Shown here: positions 1 through 8,192 of the stretch, in pieces
Numbering within the stretch: position 1 is the stretch's first letter
How the letters are laid out: the number at the start of each line of letters is the position of its first letter
Assembly: GCF_001570765.1 (NCBI RefSeq)
Contig: NZ_BCSH01000049.1
Span: 1-64,000, forward strand
Direction: 5' to 3'
From: Nocardiopsis listeri NBRC 13360
GTDB lineage: Bacteria; Actinomycetota; Actinomycetes; Streptosporangiales; Streptosporangiaceae
Length of the DNA: 64,000 bases
Notes under the pieces: generated by a model
Told to the model about the DNA's origin: nothing
Database searches by the model: none
What the model saw: the letters and a program-made list of their open reading frames with translations, nothing else
Made by a program: the position numbers and the translations under genes

Positions 1-124
1 CACTCATCTAGAAGGTGACTCGAAACACCCCTCCGCCGGGCTCCTCCCATTCTCCTCTACCGAATGGCAAACCTTCCTTGGGACGGCCCAGCACGGTTAG
101 CGCTGACTCATCCCTGACAGCGCC

Positions 125-156
125 AGGCCCCGGCCGCTACGAATCAGCCGGGGCCT
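125..156 (-). terminator. GC-rich hairpin downstream of the metal-responsive operon
   Basis: A perfect 10-bp stem (AGGCCCCGGC / GCCGGGGCCT) with a 12-nt loop lies about 35 bases past the stop codon of the PLP enzyme gene. It has no clear T-tract, which is common in actinomycetes. The first 120 bases of the window hold no gene I can support. Confidence 0.55.
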
Positions 157-191
157 CGCTTGCCAAGCTCCCGTCGTGGGCCCCGACCGGC

Positions 192-1208
192 TCAGCCCTC
201 CCTGTACACCGCCTGTTCGGGGGCCGGCCTGCGATCCCAGTCCATCCGGCACCAGGGTGGTTCCAGCCCGCTCGGATCGTCGATCTGGCGGGGGGAGAGA
301 TCGTCGACCGGGCGGGCCTCCTCATACCGGGCGAACACCGAGGCCACGTACCGGTGCCCGGTGTCGGCGGACACGAACACCACCCGTCTTCGTCCCGACC
401 GCGCCTCCCACCGGGCCACCAGGTAGGCGGCCCCGGTCGAGAGCCCCGCGAAGATCGCGTGCCGGCGCAGCAGGTCCACGCTGCCCGCCAGGGCCGCGTC
501 GAATCCGGTCCAGTGCAGGGTGTCGTAGAGGGTGTGGTCGACGTTGCCGAACGGGATGGAACTGCCGATGCCGGCGATGATGATCTGCGGGTCGGTGACG
601 TGGTCGCCGGCGAAGGTGACGCTGCCGAACGGTTGCACCCCCACCAACGGGGTGGTGGGGTCACCCTCGCGCAGGTAGCGGGCGAGCGCCCCCGTGGAGG
701 CCCCCGACCCCACCCCGCCGACCAGGGTCAGGGGCTCCTCCCCCACGTCCTTGCGGATCTGTTCGGCCACCGCCCGGTACCCCAACCCGTGGATGACGTC
801 GTGGTACTGGCGCATCCAGTGGTACTCGGGGTGCTCGCGCAGTACCTCCCGCACCCGCTGGACCCGCCGGTTCTGGTCCAGTCCCAGGTCATCGGAGGGC
901 GGCATCTGTTCCAGGGTCGCGCCGAGCACGGCCAGTTGCACGCGTAGGGGCCGGTCGATGGTGGTGGATCCGATGATGTGACAACGCAGCCCGTAGCGGT
1001 GGGCGGCCAGCGCCAACCCGTAGGCGTAGATGCCGCTGGAGCTGTCCATGAGGGTGTCGCCGGGGCGGACGACCCCGCTCTCCAACAGGTGGCGCACCGC
1101 CGCGAGGGCGGACGCCACCTTCATCGACTCGAAGCGCAGGCAGGCCAGGCCGCCGCCCAGGTCGATCAGATCAGGTCGGGCGATGGCTTCGGAAACGTGG
1201 TGGTCCAA
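192..1208 (-). CDS. PLP-dependent beta-family enzyme, cysteine synthase-like
   Basis: A 338-residue fold-type II PLP enzyme of the cysteine synthase group. Likely reaction is beta-replacement or elimination on an activated hydroxyamino acid; the true substrate is unknown. Visible motifs: the candidate PLP lysine in ESMKVASA (about residue 30), a substrate-loop equivalent SSSGIYAYG where relatives have SGNxG, the phosphate-binding glycine loop GGVGSGASTG, and a late GLSTGAA. The start is a TTG at 1208 preceded by GGGGAG five bases upstream; it overlaps the end of the kinase gene by 43 bp. A longer in-frame extension exists but has no homology-like content. Last gene of a four-gene operon. By analogy with SbnI/SbnA (serine kinase plus PLP synthase of staphyloferrin B), the upstream kinase could supply its phosphorylated substrate; that is inference. 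Confidence 0.8.
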   Translation of the reverse strand: MDHHVSEAIARPDLIDLGGGLACLRFESMKVASALAAVRHLLESGVVRPGDTLMDSSSGIYAYGLALAAHRYGLRCHIIGSTTIDRPLRVQLAVLGATLEQMPPSDDLGLDQNRRVQRVREVLREHPEYHWMRQYHDVIHGLGYRAVAEQIRKDVGEEPLTLVGGVGSGASTGALARYLREGDPTTPLVGVQPFGSVTFAGDHVTDPQIIIAGIGSSIPFGNVDHTLYDTLHWTGFDAALAGSVDLLRRHAIFAGLSTGAAYLVARWEARSGRRRVVFVSADTGHRYVASVFARYEEARPVDDLSPRQIDDPSGLEPPWCRMDWDRRPAPEQAVYREG

Positions 1209-2140
1209 GATCGCTCCCCGGTGCTGAGGGTTCTCGTGGAGGTGGAGAAGACACGGGTGGGGGTGAGCCCCTCCCAGCCGAGCCGGTCGACGGCCGCGTC
1301 GATGCGGGCACGCAGTTCGGGTCCGGGTTCGGCGGCGTCGAAGAGGAGTCCGGCGACGTTGCCGCTGTGCGCCACCTGGATGCCGAGCGCGCCGCAGGCG
1401 CGGGCGGTCTCCCGCAGGACACCGAGCTCGGTCTTGGGCAGCACCCGCTGGTTGAGGATGGCGCTCTCGGTGCACACCCGCCCCACTCCGGCGGGGTCGT
1501 GTTCGTTGATCGCGGTGCGCAGCGCGGCACGCAGCCTCTCGTAGACGGCGATGTCCCCCGACCGTGCGGTACCCCGCAGGGCGAGGGTGTCGACGGGTTG
1601 ACCGGAACCGGTCAGGCAGCCCACCACGGCGAGTTCGGGCAGCGCCGCGCCCAACTCCTCCAGGACCCGGCCGCGACGCTGCGCGAACAGCAGCGGCCGG
1701 TCCCCGAACATGACCGGGTCGCTGGCGCCCTCGGCGGCCACCGCCACCCGCGCCACGATCGACGGTGCGAGTTCCACCCCGAGCCCGTCCGCGACCGCGC
1801 GCACGGCGGCGGTCACGTCACTGGTGGACGAACCCATGCCGAGTCCGGGCTCGGCACCGCCCCGCACGCTCAGGTAACCGCCGACCGGGGCGACGTCGCC
1901 CCGGCGGACGCACTCGGCGACGGCCAGTTCGGCGGCGCGCGCCGCCTTGGCGCGGTCTGGCGGATCCACCACCACGCGCCGAGGGGCGCGGGTGGAGAAG
2001 GGGGTGAACACCGCACGGGCGGCGGGTTCGGCCATGGGCAGGGTGACCAGGCCACGGGTGGGTTCGCCCCGCCCGTCCAGGAAGATCCCCTGGAGTATCT
2101 CGCCGTGGTGGCAGCTGGCCTGTCCGGTTCCGAGGGTCAC
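1166..2140 (-). CDS. GHMP-family kinase, threonine kinase (PduX)-like
   Basis: A 324-residue GHMP small-molecule kinase. The N-terminus has ASCHHGEILQGIF, matching the ASxxGExxQG signature of PduX-type L-threonine kinases, and the ATP loop is GLGMGSSTSD near residues 97-106. A late segment (AHSGNVAGLLFD) fits the C-terminal GHMP motif. No cobalamin genes are nearby, so a role in B12 assembly is unlikely here. Pairing with a PLP beta-family enzyme suggests it makes an O-phospho-hydroxyamino acid for that enzyme. The GTG start at 2140 overlaps the previous stop as GTGA, indicating translational coupling. Substrate (Thr, Ser or other) cannot be told from sequence. Confidence 0.8.
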   Translation of the reverse strand: MTLGTGQASCHHGEILQGIFLDGRGEPTRGLVTLPMAEPAARAVFTPFSTRAPRRVVVDPPDRAKAARAAELAVAECVRRGDVAPVGGYLSVRGGAEPGLGMGSSTSDVTAAVRAVADGLGVELAPSIVARVAVAAEGASDPVMFGDRPLLFAQRRGRVLEELGAALPELAVVGCLTGSGQPVDTLALRGTARSGDIAVYERLRAALRTAINEHDPAGVGRVCTESAILNQRVLPKTELGVLRETARACGALGIQVAHSGNVAGLLFDAAEPGPELRARIDAAVDRLGWEGLTPTRVFSTSTRTLSTGERSWTTTFPKPSPDLI

Positions 2141-2928
2141 TCCTCGGCCTCCTCGCGATATCGGTAGAGAGTGGTCGGTTCTGCGCTGAACTGGGAGAAC
2201 GGGAAGGGTTCGGCGGACACCGCGGTGACGCCGGAGCCGAGGAAGGCACGGGCGACGGCGCTGCCGCTCTGGGCGTAGACCACGAAGGGGATCTCGCGTT
2301 CGCGACAGCGTCGCAGGATGTGGTCGAAGCTTCCGTTGCCCAGGGTCATGCCGGTGGCCACGACGGCGTCGGCCTTGGCCAGCACGTCCTCCATGTCGGT
2401 GTGGACCTCGTCGCCCCACTGGGTGCGGCGCAGGTTGAGGTCGCAGGGAAGACACTCGCCGCCGCGTTCGCGGATGGCGGCGACGAGGGGGTTGACGACG
2501 CCGATGAGGGCGACGCGTCTGTTCTCGGGGTCGGGCAGCAGACCGGCGATGGCGCGGTCGCGGGCCACGGCGCGTTCCTCGGGGGTTCCCTGCGGGAGGG
2601 TGACGGCTTCGGCGCGCGGGTCCTCGCGGTGGGGTCGGGCCTGGCCCAGATAGGCGTCCAGGGCGGCGAGGCGGATGGGGGCCGGCCCATGCAGGAGGTC
2701 GGGAAGGGGGCGGCCGGACAGGTCGGCGCAGATCGCCGGGTCGAGTTCGCCGGCCTCGAACGCACAGGCGCCGAAGGCCCGGCCGATACGGACCAGGACG
2801 TACTGGTTGAGGTAGGTCACGTCGCCGCCGGCCAAGCGGGTGCCGTGGTGGACCCAGAAGACGCTGGTGGCGACGGGCGGGTCGGGGGTGGCCAGGACGG
2901 ACTGTCGGAGTTCTTCGAGGTCTCTCAT
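2137..2928 (-). CDS. DUF364/DUF4213 protein (putative heavy-metal chelation family)
   Basis: A 263-residue Rossmann-like protein. The C-terminal half matches the DUF364 pattern: a GVVNPLVAAIRERGG strand-helix, then TGMTLGNGSFDHIL near residue 190, then FVVYAQSGSAVA and a final GSGVTAVS. The N-terminal half corresponds to DUF4213. Pfam labels the family as putative heavy-metal chelation, but no biochemical function is firmly established. The ATG at 2928 overlaps the methyltransferase stop as ATGA and has GGAGG in front. Location in an operon with a Zur-like site fits a metal-related role, by inference. Confidence 0.75.
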   Translation of the reverse strand: MRDLEELRQSVLATPDPPVATSVFWVHHGTRLAGGDVTYLNQYVLVRIGRAFGACAFEAGELDPAICADLSGRPLPDLLHGPAPIRLAALDAYLGQARPHREDPRAEAVTLPQGTPEERAVARDRAIAGLLPDPENRRVALIGVVNPLVAAIRERGGECLPCDLNLRRTQWGDEVHTDMEDVLAKADAVVATGMTLGNGSFDHILRRCREREIPFVVYAQSGSAVARAFLGSGVTAVSAEPFPFSQFSAEPTTLYRYREEAEE

Positions 2929-3701
2929 CGGGTGTCCTCCCCGCTCGTGACGGCTTCGATGGCCGGGTCGGTTCCGGTGGTCGTGCCGGGCTCCCGGGTC
3001 AGGCGGAACAGGTAGGTGAGGACCCCGTCCTCCCAGTCGTGCAGGTGGTGGACGTTCGCGGTGAAGCCGACGGTGGTGGCGTGGCCGATGATGTGGCGCA
3101 GGTCTGCGGTGTTGGAGGCGACGAAGTACACCTCGCCGCCGGGTGCGAGGAGGTCGCGTTCGGCGAGTTGGGTGAAGAAGGCGTCGGTGACGGAGGTGCC
3201 CGCGCACACGTTGCGGACGATGTCGGGATCGTCGCTGACCGGTCGGCTGACGGCGGGCGGGTTGAAGGTGACCGTGTCCAGGCGTGTGCCGTCGGGTAGG
3301 GCCTCGAAGAGGTCGCCGACCCGGGGTAGGAACTCCGTGGGACCGTCGGTGCCGACGATGCGGTGGTAGCCGGCCTCGGTGACGGCGACGCTGGTGGGGT
3401 GGACGTCCAGCGCGTGCACACGGGCGGCGCCGCGCAGACCCGCCACTATCGCCTCCACGCCGAGTCCGACGCCCATGGCCGCGTAGACGCGTCCGCGCAC
3501 GTCGATGTCGTCGTCCAGGACGCGTTGGTGGATCATCCTGCTGGTGGCGCCGGGGATGAAGACGCCCGGGGGGACGTCGAACTCCCAGCCGTTCCAGCTG
3601 TAGGCGCGGTGGGTGTGCAGGTCGGCCTTGGGTTTGTTGAGGGCGATGATCTGCTCGGCGGGCAGGGGTGGGGGCAGCTGGTCGAGGAGGGAGGGGTTCA
3701 C
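2925..3701 (-). CDS. class I SAM-dependent methyltransferase-like protein
   Basis: A 258-residue protein with a Rossmann SAM fold: motif I region GVGLGVEAI (about residues 76-84), an acidic end of strand 2 in VHALDVHP, and FNPPAV near residue 146, an NPP motif as in N-methyltransferases acting on planar groups or amides. An N-terminal segment of about 70 residues precedes the SAM domain. First gene of the operon; GTG start with AAAGGA upstream, and a Zur-like site with a TATAGT -10 about 60-90 bp before it. The acceptor is unknown; it may methylate the product of the kinase/PLP pair. Confidence 0.7.
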   Translation of the reverse strand: MNPSLLDQLPPPLPAEQIIALNKPKADLHTHRAYSWNGWEFDVPPGVFIPGATSRMIHQRVLDDDIDVRGRVYAAMGVGLGVEAIVAGLRGAARVHALDVHPTSVAVTEAGYHRIVGTDGPTEFLPRVGDLFEALPDGTRLDTVTFNPPAVSRPVSDDPDIVRNVCAGTSVTDAFFTQLAERDLLAPGGEVYFVASNTADLRHIIGHATTVGFTANVHHLHDWEDGVLTYLFRLTREPGTTTGTDPAIEAVTSGEDTR

Positions 3702-3761
3702 CCGGATCCTTTCGGCGGGGGTGGATCGGACATGGGCGGGGGTCCCGGCTTCTGGGGAGCG

Positions 3762-3789
3762 ACTATAACGACAATGAAAATCGTTGTCA
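3762..3789 (-). promoter_or_regulatory. Zur-box-like operator and -10 of the methyltransferase operon
   Basis: On the minus strand TGACAACGATTTTCA (3775-3789) is a 7-1-7 imperfect palindrome. It matches 13 of 15 positions of the Streptomyces Zur consensus as I remember it (TGAAAATGATTTTCA). A -10-like TATAGT sits at 3762-3767, so a bound repressor would cover the promoter. It is a stretch of low GC in otherwise GC-rich DNA. Confidence 0.6.
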
Positions 3790-4079
3790 CGCTAATGGAT
3801 GGAATCGTCGGGTGGATCGGTCGGACCGAGTCCGCTCACCGGGTCGGTTCGCCAACGCCGGGCGCCCGCGCGCCCCCACGAGTCGTTCCCCCCACCACGG
3901 AGCACCGAACCCCGACCACCATGGACCTTCCGTCACCCGAGGTCAGCCGCACGCCCCACCCGAAGGCCGCCGCGTTTGGAAACCGGAGCACCTCGAAGCG
4001 AACCGGCGGGCCGGAGCATCGCCCCGAACCACGCCCTGGCGACCCACGCGAGGTGATACACACGAAGATGCGCGCTACT
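3790..4079. other. divergent intergenic region, no gene seen
   Basis: Between the two divergent metal-type operators there are about 290 bases with no supportable gene. Several frames are open on both strands, but none has a ribosome-binding site with family-like content. Confidence 0.5.
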
Positions 4080-4101
4080 GATTATCGTTTTCACTAGAGT
4101 A
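4080..4101 (+). promoter_or_regulatory. Zur-box-like operator and -10 of the MFS gene
   Basis: TGATTATCGTTTTCA (4080-4094) is a second 15-bp site of the same class as that before the methyltransferase operon. Its reverse complement matches about 12 of 15 positions of the remembered Zur consensus. A -10-like TAGAGT follows at 4096-4101, 44 bases before the GTG start. Two related sites facing each other point to co-regulation. Confidence 0.55.
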
Positions 4102-4144
4102 GTGCGCGACCACACCCCGAACCGACCAGAGATGAGAACCACCC

Positions 4145-5386
4145 GTGTCCTCGACGACGTCGCCGCCGAACACGACCGGGCCCCGGCGCCCCTCCCCCCT
4201 GCTGCGCCCGGACTTCGTCCGCCTGTGGTGCGCCACCACCGCGTCCGGCATGGCCACCTGGGCCATGCCGTTCATCCTCGGACTCGCCGTCCTGCACGGC
4301 TCGCTGAGCGCCGTCGGCCTGGGTCTGGTACTGGCCGCCCGCACCGCCGGGTTCCTCGTCGCGGTGCCCCTGGGCGGATTGCTCGCCGACCGTCACTCAC
4401 GCCGCGCCGTGGTGCTGTGGTCCGGGCTCTCCGCCGCCGTGGCCACCCCGGCCCTCGCCGCCGGGCTGGGCACCTCCACCACGCTCATGGCCGTGGCCGC
4501 CGTGGTCGTGGGCGTGGGCCAGGGCGCCTGCCGGCCGGCCTTCCAGGCCCTGACCGCCGAGGTCGTCGCCGTGGAGGACCGTCAACAGGCCAACGCCGCC
4601 CTGACCTTCTCGGTGCGCGTGGTCACCCTGCTCGCCCCCGGCCTGACCGCGCTGGCCGCCACCGTCACCGGGCCCGCGACTCTGCTCCTGGTCACCGCCG
4701 GGCTGTGGCTGGCCGCCGCCCTGCTTCCGCGCGGCGCCGATGCCGTCCCCGGGGCCCCGCGCGAGCGCGCCCCCTTCCACGTGGAGTTCGTCGAGGGGCT
4801 CACCGAGGCCCGCCGCCACCCCTGGTTCCTGGCCGGGCTGGCCGCTCTGACCACCGTCATCGCCCTCGGTTACTCCGCCACCAACGTGCTGCTTCCGCTG
4901 GCCAGCCGCGACCACTACGGCACCGAGGCCGTGCTCGCCGGCGCCCTGACCGCCTACACCGCGGGCGCCCTGGTCGGCGCGGTCCTGGTCTCCCGCTGGA
5001 AGCCCCGCGCGCAGGGCTGGTGGGCGCTGTTCGGGCTGGGGATCTACGCCCTGGCCCCACTGAGTCTGGCGTTCCCGGTCGGCGCGGTGGTGGTCTTCGC
5101 CGCCTACGCGGTGGTGGGGCTGGGCGTGGAACTGTTCAACGTCCCGTGGTTCACCGCCGCCCAGCGCGAGGTCGCCCCCGACAAGCTCGCGCGGGTTTCG
5201 TCCCTGGACTTCCTGTTCGCCTACGGGTTCGCGCCCGTGGGACTGGCGTTGATCGCCCCTGCGGCACAGGCGTTCGGCGCCGAGGCGGTACTGCTGGGCT
5301 GTGCCGCGTTGTGCGTGGTGGTCCCGGCGCTGGCGGCGCTGGCGCCCGGGGCGAGGGACTTTCGGACCCGGCACGGGCACGCCTGA
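4145..5386 (+). CDS. MFS transporter, probable exporter of the divergent pathway
   Basis: A 413-residue major facilitator protein with about 12 hydrophobic segments. After the first two segments comes the MFS loop motif GGLLADRHSRR (about residues 76-86). The overall look is of the MFS_3 group (enterobactin exporter-like). The start is the GTG at 4145, right after the Zur-like promoter. Divergent position and shared operator type suggest it exports a metal-binding product of the minus-strand operon, or imports its complex; neither is shown by sequence. It converges with the dehydratase gene 36 bp away, with no obvious terminator between. Confidence 0.8.
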   Translation: MSSTTSPPNTTGPRRPSPLLRPDFVRLWCATTASGMATWAMPFILGLAVLHGSLSAVGLGLVLAARTAGFLVAVPLGGLLADRHSRRAVVLWSGLSAAVATPALAAGLGTSTTLMAVAAVVVGVGQGACRPAFQALTAEVVAVEDRQQANAALTFSVRVVTLLAPGLTALAATVTGPATLLLVTAGLWLAAALLPRGADAVPGAPRERAPFHVEFVEGLTEARRHPWFLAGLAALTTVIALGYSATNVLLPLASRDHYGTEAVLAGALTAYTAGALVGAVLVSRWKPRAQGWWALFGLGIYALAPLSLAFPVGAVVVFAAYAVVGLGVELFNVPWFTAAQREVAPDKLARVSSLDFLFAYGFAPVGLALIAPAAQAFGAEAVLLGCAALCVVVPALAALAPGARDFRTRHGHA

Positions 5387-5422
5387 ACCCGTACCCGTGC
5401 CGCGCGGTCCACTACTCGTGGC

Positions 5423-6571
5423 TCAGAGCGCTTCCTCATGGGTGTCCACGGTCCACTCGCGCATTCGCTCGCTCGGGGTGATCCCCAACCCCGGGCGACC
5501 GGACAGGTGCATACGACCGTCCGCGATCTCCAGGTGTTCCTCGAAGAGCGGGTCCAGCCACTCGAAGTGCTCCACCCACGGCTCGTGCCGGTAGGCGGCG
5601 GCCAGGTGGACGTGGATCTCCATCGCGAAGTGCGGCGCCAGGTGGAGGTGGTTCCGGTCGGCCATCGCCAGCACCTTGAGGAACCGGGTGATGCCGCCGA
5701 CGCGGGGCGCGTCCGGTTGGACGATGTCGGCTCCCCCGTGCCGGATCAGCTCGGCGTGCTCGGCCACGCTGGTCAACATCTCGCCGGTGGCGATGGGGGT
5801 GTCGAAGACCTCGGCGAGGCGCCCGTGCCCGGCGAAGTCGTGGGCGTCGAGGGGTTCCTCGATCCAGACCAGGTCGAAGGGTTCCAGGTCCCGGCACATC
5901 CGTCGTGCCTGGGCCCGTGACCACTGCTGATTGGCGTCGACCATGAGCGGGAAGTCATCCCCCAGGTGTTCGCGTACCGCCTCCACCCGGGCCAGGTCAC
6001 GAGCACGGTCGGGGTGTCCGACCTTGATCTTGATCCCGCCGATACCGCTCTCCAGTGCCGCGGTGGCGTTGGCCAGGACCTCCTCGGTGGAGGCGTGCAG
6101 GAACCCGCCCGAGGTGTTGTAACAGCGCACCGAGTCGCGGTGGGCGCCCAGGAGTTTGGCCAGCGGGAGCCCGGCCCGCTTGGCCTTGAGGTCCCACAGG
6201 GCGATGTCGAAGGGCGCGATGGCCTGGGTGGACAGTCCCCCGCGGCCCACCGAGGCGCCCGCCCAGACGAGCTTGTCCCAGATCCGTTCGATGTCGTTGG
6301 GGTCCTCCCCCAACAGAGCGGGCGCCACCTCTCGGGCGTGCGCGAACTGACCCGGGCCTCCGGCCCGCTTGGAGTACCCGAACCCGATGCCCTCGTGTCC
6401 GGCCTCGGTTCCGATCTCGGCGAAGAGCATCGCCACCTCGGTCATGGGGCGCTGACGCCCGGTGAGTACCTTGGCGTCGCTGATGGGGGTTGCCAGGGGC
6501 AGGGTCACCGAGGAGATCCGGACGCGGGTGACGCGGTCCTGGGTGGCTTTTCCGGGCGTGGTGGTCGACAT
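5423..6571 (-). CDS. enolase-superfamily sugar-acid dehydratase, talarate/galactarate type
   Basis: A 382-residue mandelate racemase/muconate lactonizing enzyme-like protein, the usual length for acid-sugar dehydratases. Visible active-site elements: GIKIKVG with the KxK acid/base lysine (near residue 180), metal ligands in VDANQQW, IEEPLD and ATGEM, then DAPRVGGIT and the histidine-containing HFAMEIHVHLAA. The whole pattern resembles L-talarate/galactarate dehydratase, which abstracts the alpha proton of an aldarate and loses water to give a 2-keto-3-deoxy acid. Next to an extracellular sugar-binding protein and an SMP-30 lactonase, so a catabolic role is likely. Exact substrate is uncertain within the family. 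Confidence 0.85.
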   Translation of the reverse strand: MSTTTPGKATQDRVTRVRISSVTLPLATPISDAKVLTGRQRPMTEVAMLFAEIGTEAGHEGIGFGYSKRAGGPGQFAHAREVAPALLGEDPNDIERIWDKLVWAGASVGRGGLSTQAIAPFDIALWDLKAKRAGLPLAKLLGAHRDSVRCYNTSGGFLHASTEEVLANATAALESGIGGIKIKVGHPDRARDLARVEAVREHLGDDFPLMVDANQQWSRAQARRMCRDLEPFDLVWIEEPLDAHDFAGHGRLAEVFDTPIATGEMLTSVAEHAELIRHGGADIVQPDAPRVGGITRFLKVLAMADRNHLHLAPHFAMEIHVHLAAAYRHEPWVEHFEWLDPLFEEHLEIADGRMHLSGRPGLGITPSERMREWTVDTHEEAL

Positions 6572-6596
6572 CCACTGTCCGTTCTGTGGTCCGGGG

Positions 6597-6630
6597 GCGC
6601 GGGAGGGCGAAGGGGACCGCCCTCCCGCGC
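6597..6630 (-). terminator. hairpin between binding-protein and dehydratase genes
   Basis: A 12-bp perfect stem (GCGCGGGAGGGC / GCCCTCCCGCGC) with a 10-nt loop lies between the end of the binding-protein gene and the dehydratase start. It could be a terminator or an mRNA-stabilising element that favours expression of the binding protein. Confidence 0.55.
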
Positions 6631-6663
6631 GGGGGTTTCGAAGGTGGGTTCTCGGTGATCCGA

Positions 6664-7974
6664 TCAGCCGCCGCCGGTGGCCGCCTCGACCTCGGTGATG
6701 AACTGCTCGGCGGCCTCCTCCGCCGTGAGATCCCCGAAGAGGACGTTGTCGGTGGCCCGGCTGATGATCTCCACGACCTCGCCGGCGCCGATCGGCGGGG
6801 GCGGGTTGCCGTCCACGATGGTGCCCTCGACCTGTGCCATGAACTGGGCGGTCTGGCTGTCGGCATCGGACAGCTCGCCCAGGATCGCCTCGCGCACCTC
6901 CAGGTTGGAGGGCAGTCCGAGGTCGGCGAGGAGCAGTTCGGAGGCGGCCGGGTCGTTGATCATGTGGTCGAGGAAGAGCGCGACCTCCTCGGGGTGGTCG
7001 GTCCCGGCGGAGGCCGTGTAGTACATGGCGGGCTTGAGGAACAGGCCGGTGCGATCGAACTCGGTCTCTCCCGGGTACCGCAGCAGTTGGATGTCCCTCC
7101 CCGAGGTCTCACTCACGCCGACCAGCTGATTGGTCCAAAAGTGCGCCATGGCGCCGCGGTTGGTGGAGACCACCGACTGGTCGATGCCGCCCGCCTGGAT
7201 CTCCACACTCTCCGAGGCGCCCGTCTGGCCACCGTTGTCGGCCAGGTCCTGGGTGATCTGGAACCAGGCGGCGAGGGTGTCCTTCGAAAAGCCGAGCGAG
7301 CCGTCCTCGGCGTAGAGGTTCTCCCCGTGCTGGCGGGCGAAGACCTGGAAGCCCGCCTCGTTGTAGGCCATGCTCTGGGTGCCGACGTACTCGCCGTCGG
7401 TGGCCTCGGTGATCTCGGCGGAGATCTCGACGTAGTCCTCCCACGTCCAGGTCTGGTCGTCGGGCATCTCCACGCCCGCCGCCTCGAAGGCCTCGGGGTC
7501 GGCGAGGATGGCGTAGGCGTTGACCCCACTGGCGACCCCGAAGGTGCTGCCGTCCAGGTCTCCGCTCTCGGCGATGAGCGGATCCAGACCGGACAGGTCC
7601 AGAGCCTCCAGTTCGTCGAGGTCCAGGAGGGCGCCTCGCTCGGCGTACTCGCGCAGGTAACGCTCCTCCTGCATGGCGATGTCGGGGGCGTCGTTGGCCG
7701 CGGTGTTGGTGGCCAGCCGGTCCCAGTAGGAACCCCAGTCGGTGCTCTCACCGGTGATGGTGATGTCGGGGTTGTCCGCCTCGAAGTTCGCGATGACCTC
7801 GTTCATGGTGGACTGGCGTTCGTCCGATCCCCACCAGGAGAAACGCAGCTGGACGGTGCCGTCGTCACCCGATCCCCCGCAGGCGGAGACCGCCAGGACC
7901 AGTGCGGTGATCGCGGCGGCCGTGCCGGCCGTCGGTCCGGGGCGGGTTCGGAATCGGCCGGGGGGTTGGCGCAT
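6664..7974 (-). CDS. extracellular solute-binding lipoprotein, family 1 (sugar ABC type)
   Basis: A 436-residue carbohydrate-binding protein of the ABC importer type. The N-terminus has a lipoprotein signal ending in LVLAVSAC (lipobox Cys at residue 32) followed by Gly/Ser/Asp. The mature start has the family pattern LRFSWWGSDER, typical of maltose/multiple-sugar binding proteins. I chose the ATG at 7974 because it gives a clean signal peptide and has GAAGGGAAG upstream; an in-frame extension to 8100 would cross the operators. Odd: no permease or ATPase gene flanks it, so the permeases must lie elsewhere or were lost. AGCGCT operators just upstream suggest LacI-type repression. Confidence 0.85.
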   Translation of the reverse strand: MRQPPGRFRTRPGPTAGTAAAITALVLAVSACGGSGDDGTVQLRFSWWGSDERQSTMNEVIANFEADNPDITITGESTDWGSYWDRLATNTAANDAPDIAMQEERYLREYAERGALLDLDELEALDLSGLDPLIAESGDLDGSTFGVASGVNAYAILADPEAFEAAGVEMPDDQTWTWEDYVEISAEITEATDGEYVGTQSMAYNEAGFQVFARQHGENLYAEDGSLGFSKDTLAAWFQITQDLADNGGQTGASESVEIQAGGIDQSVVSTNRGAMAHFWTNQLVGVSETSGRDIQLLRYPGETEFDRTGLFLKPAMYYTASAGTDHPEEVALFLDHMINDPAASELLLADLGLPSNLEVREAILGELSDADSQTAQFMAQVEGTIVDGNPPPPIGAGEVVEIISRATDNVLFGDLTAEEAAEQFITEVEAATGGG

Positions 7975-8037
7975 GCCGGGACTTCCCTTCGGGGGCGAGG
8001 GCGGACTCGGCCCACCTCGCGTGTGAAGTTGCGTGAA

Positions 8038-8070
8038 GAAAGCGCTTCCCATCTTCCCGGTAAGCGCTAT
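8038..8070. promoter_or_regulatory. two LacI-type operators upstream of the binding protein
   Basis: GAAAGCGCTTCC (8038-8049) and TAAGCGCTAT (8061-8070) both centre on AGCGCT, spaced 22 bp (two helical turns). This matches the palindromic operators of LacI/GalR repressors of actinobacterial sugar ABC systems. No lacI gene is in the window. Confidence 0.6.
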
Positions 8071-8192
8071 CCAAGCGATGGATTTCGACATTTTTAACAT
8101 CGGGTTCCACGGGTGTCAATGGTGCCCCCTAGCGGGACCATCACCGAAGGAACCGATGGAAACCACCCCTCGAATGGGGCGAAATACCAGGT

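Noticed and set aside
3769..4094. iron box (DmdR/DtxR type) considered for the two palindromes
   Set aside because: They lack the TTAGGTTAGGCTAACC-like pattern. The TGA-N9-TCA form with A/T core fits Zur better.
6586..8097. 503-codon plus-strand open frame
   Set aside because: Antisense to the lipoprotein binding protein, which has a lipobox and family signatures.
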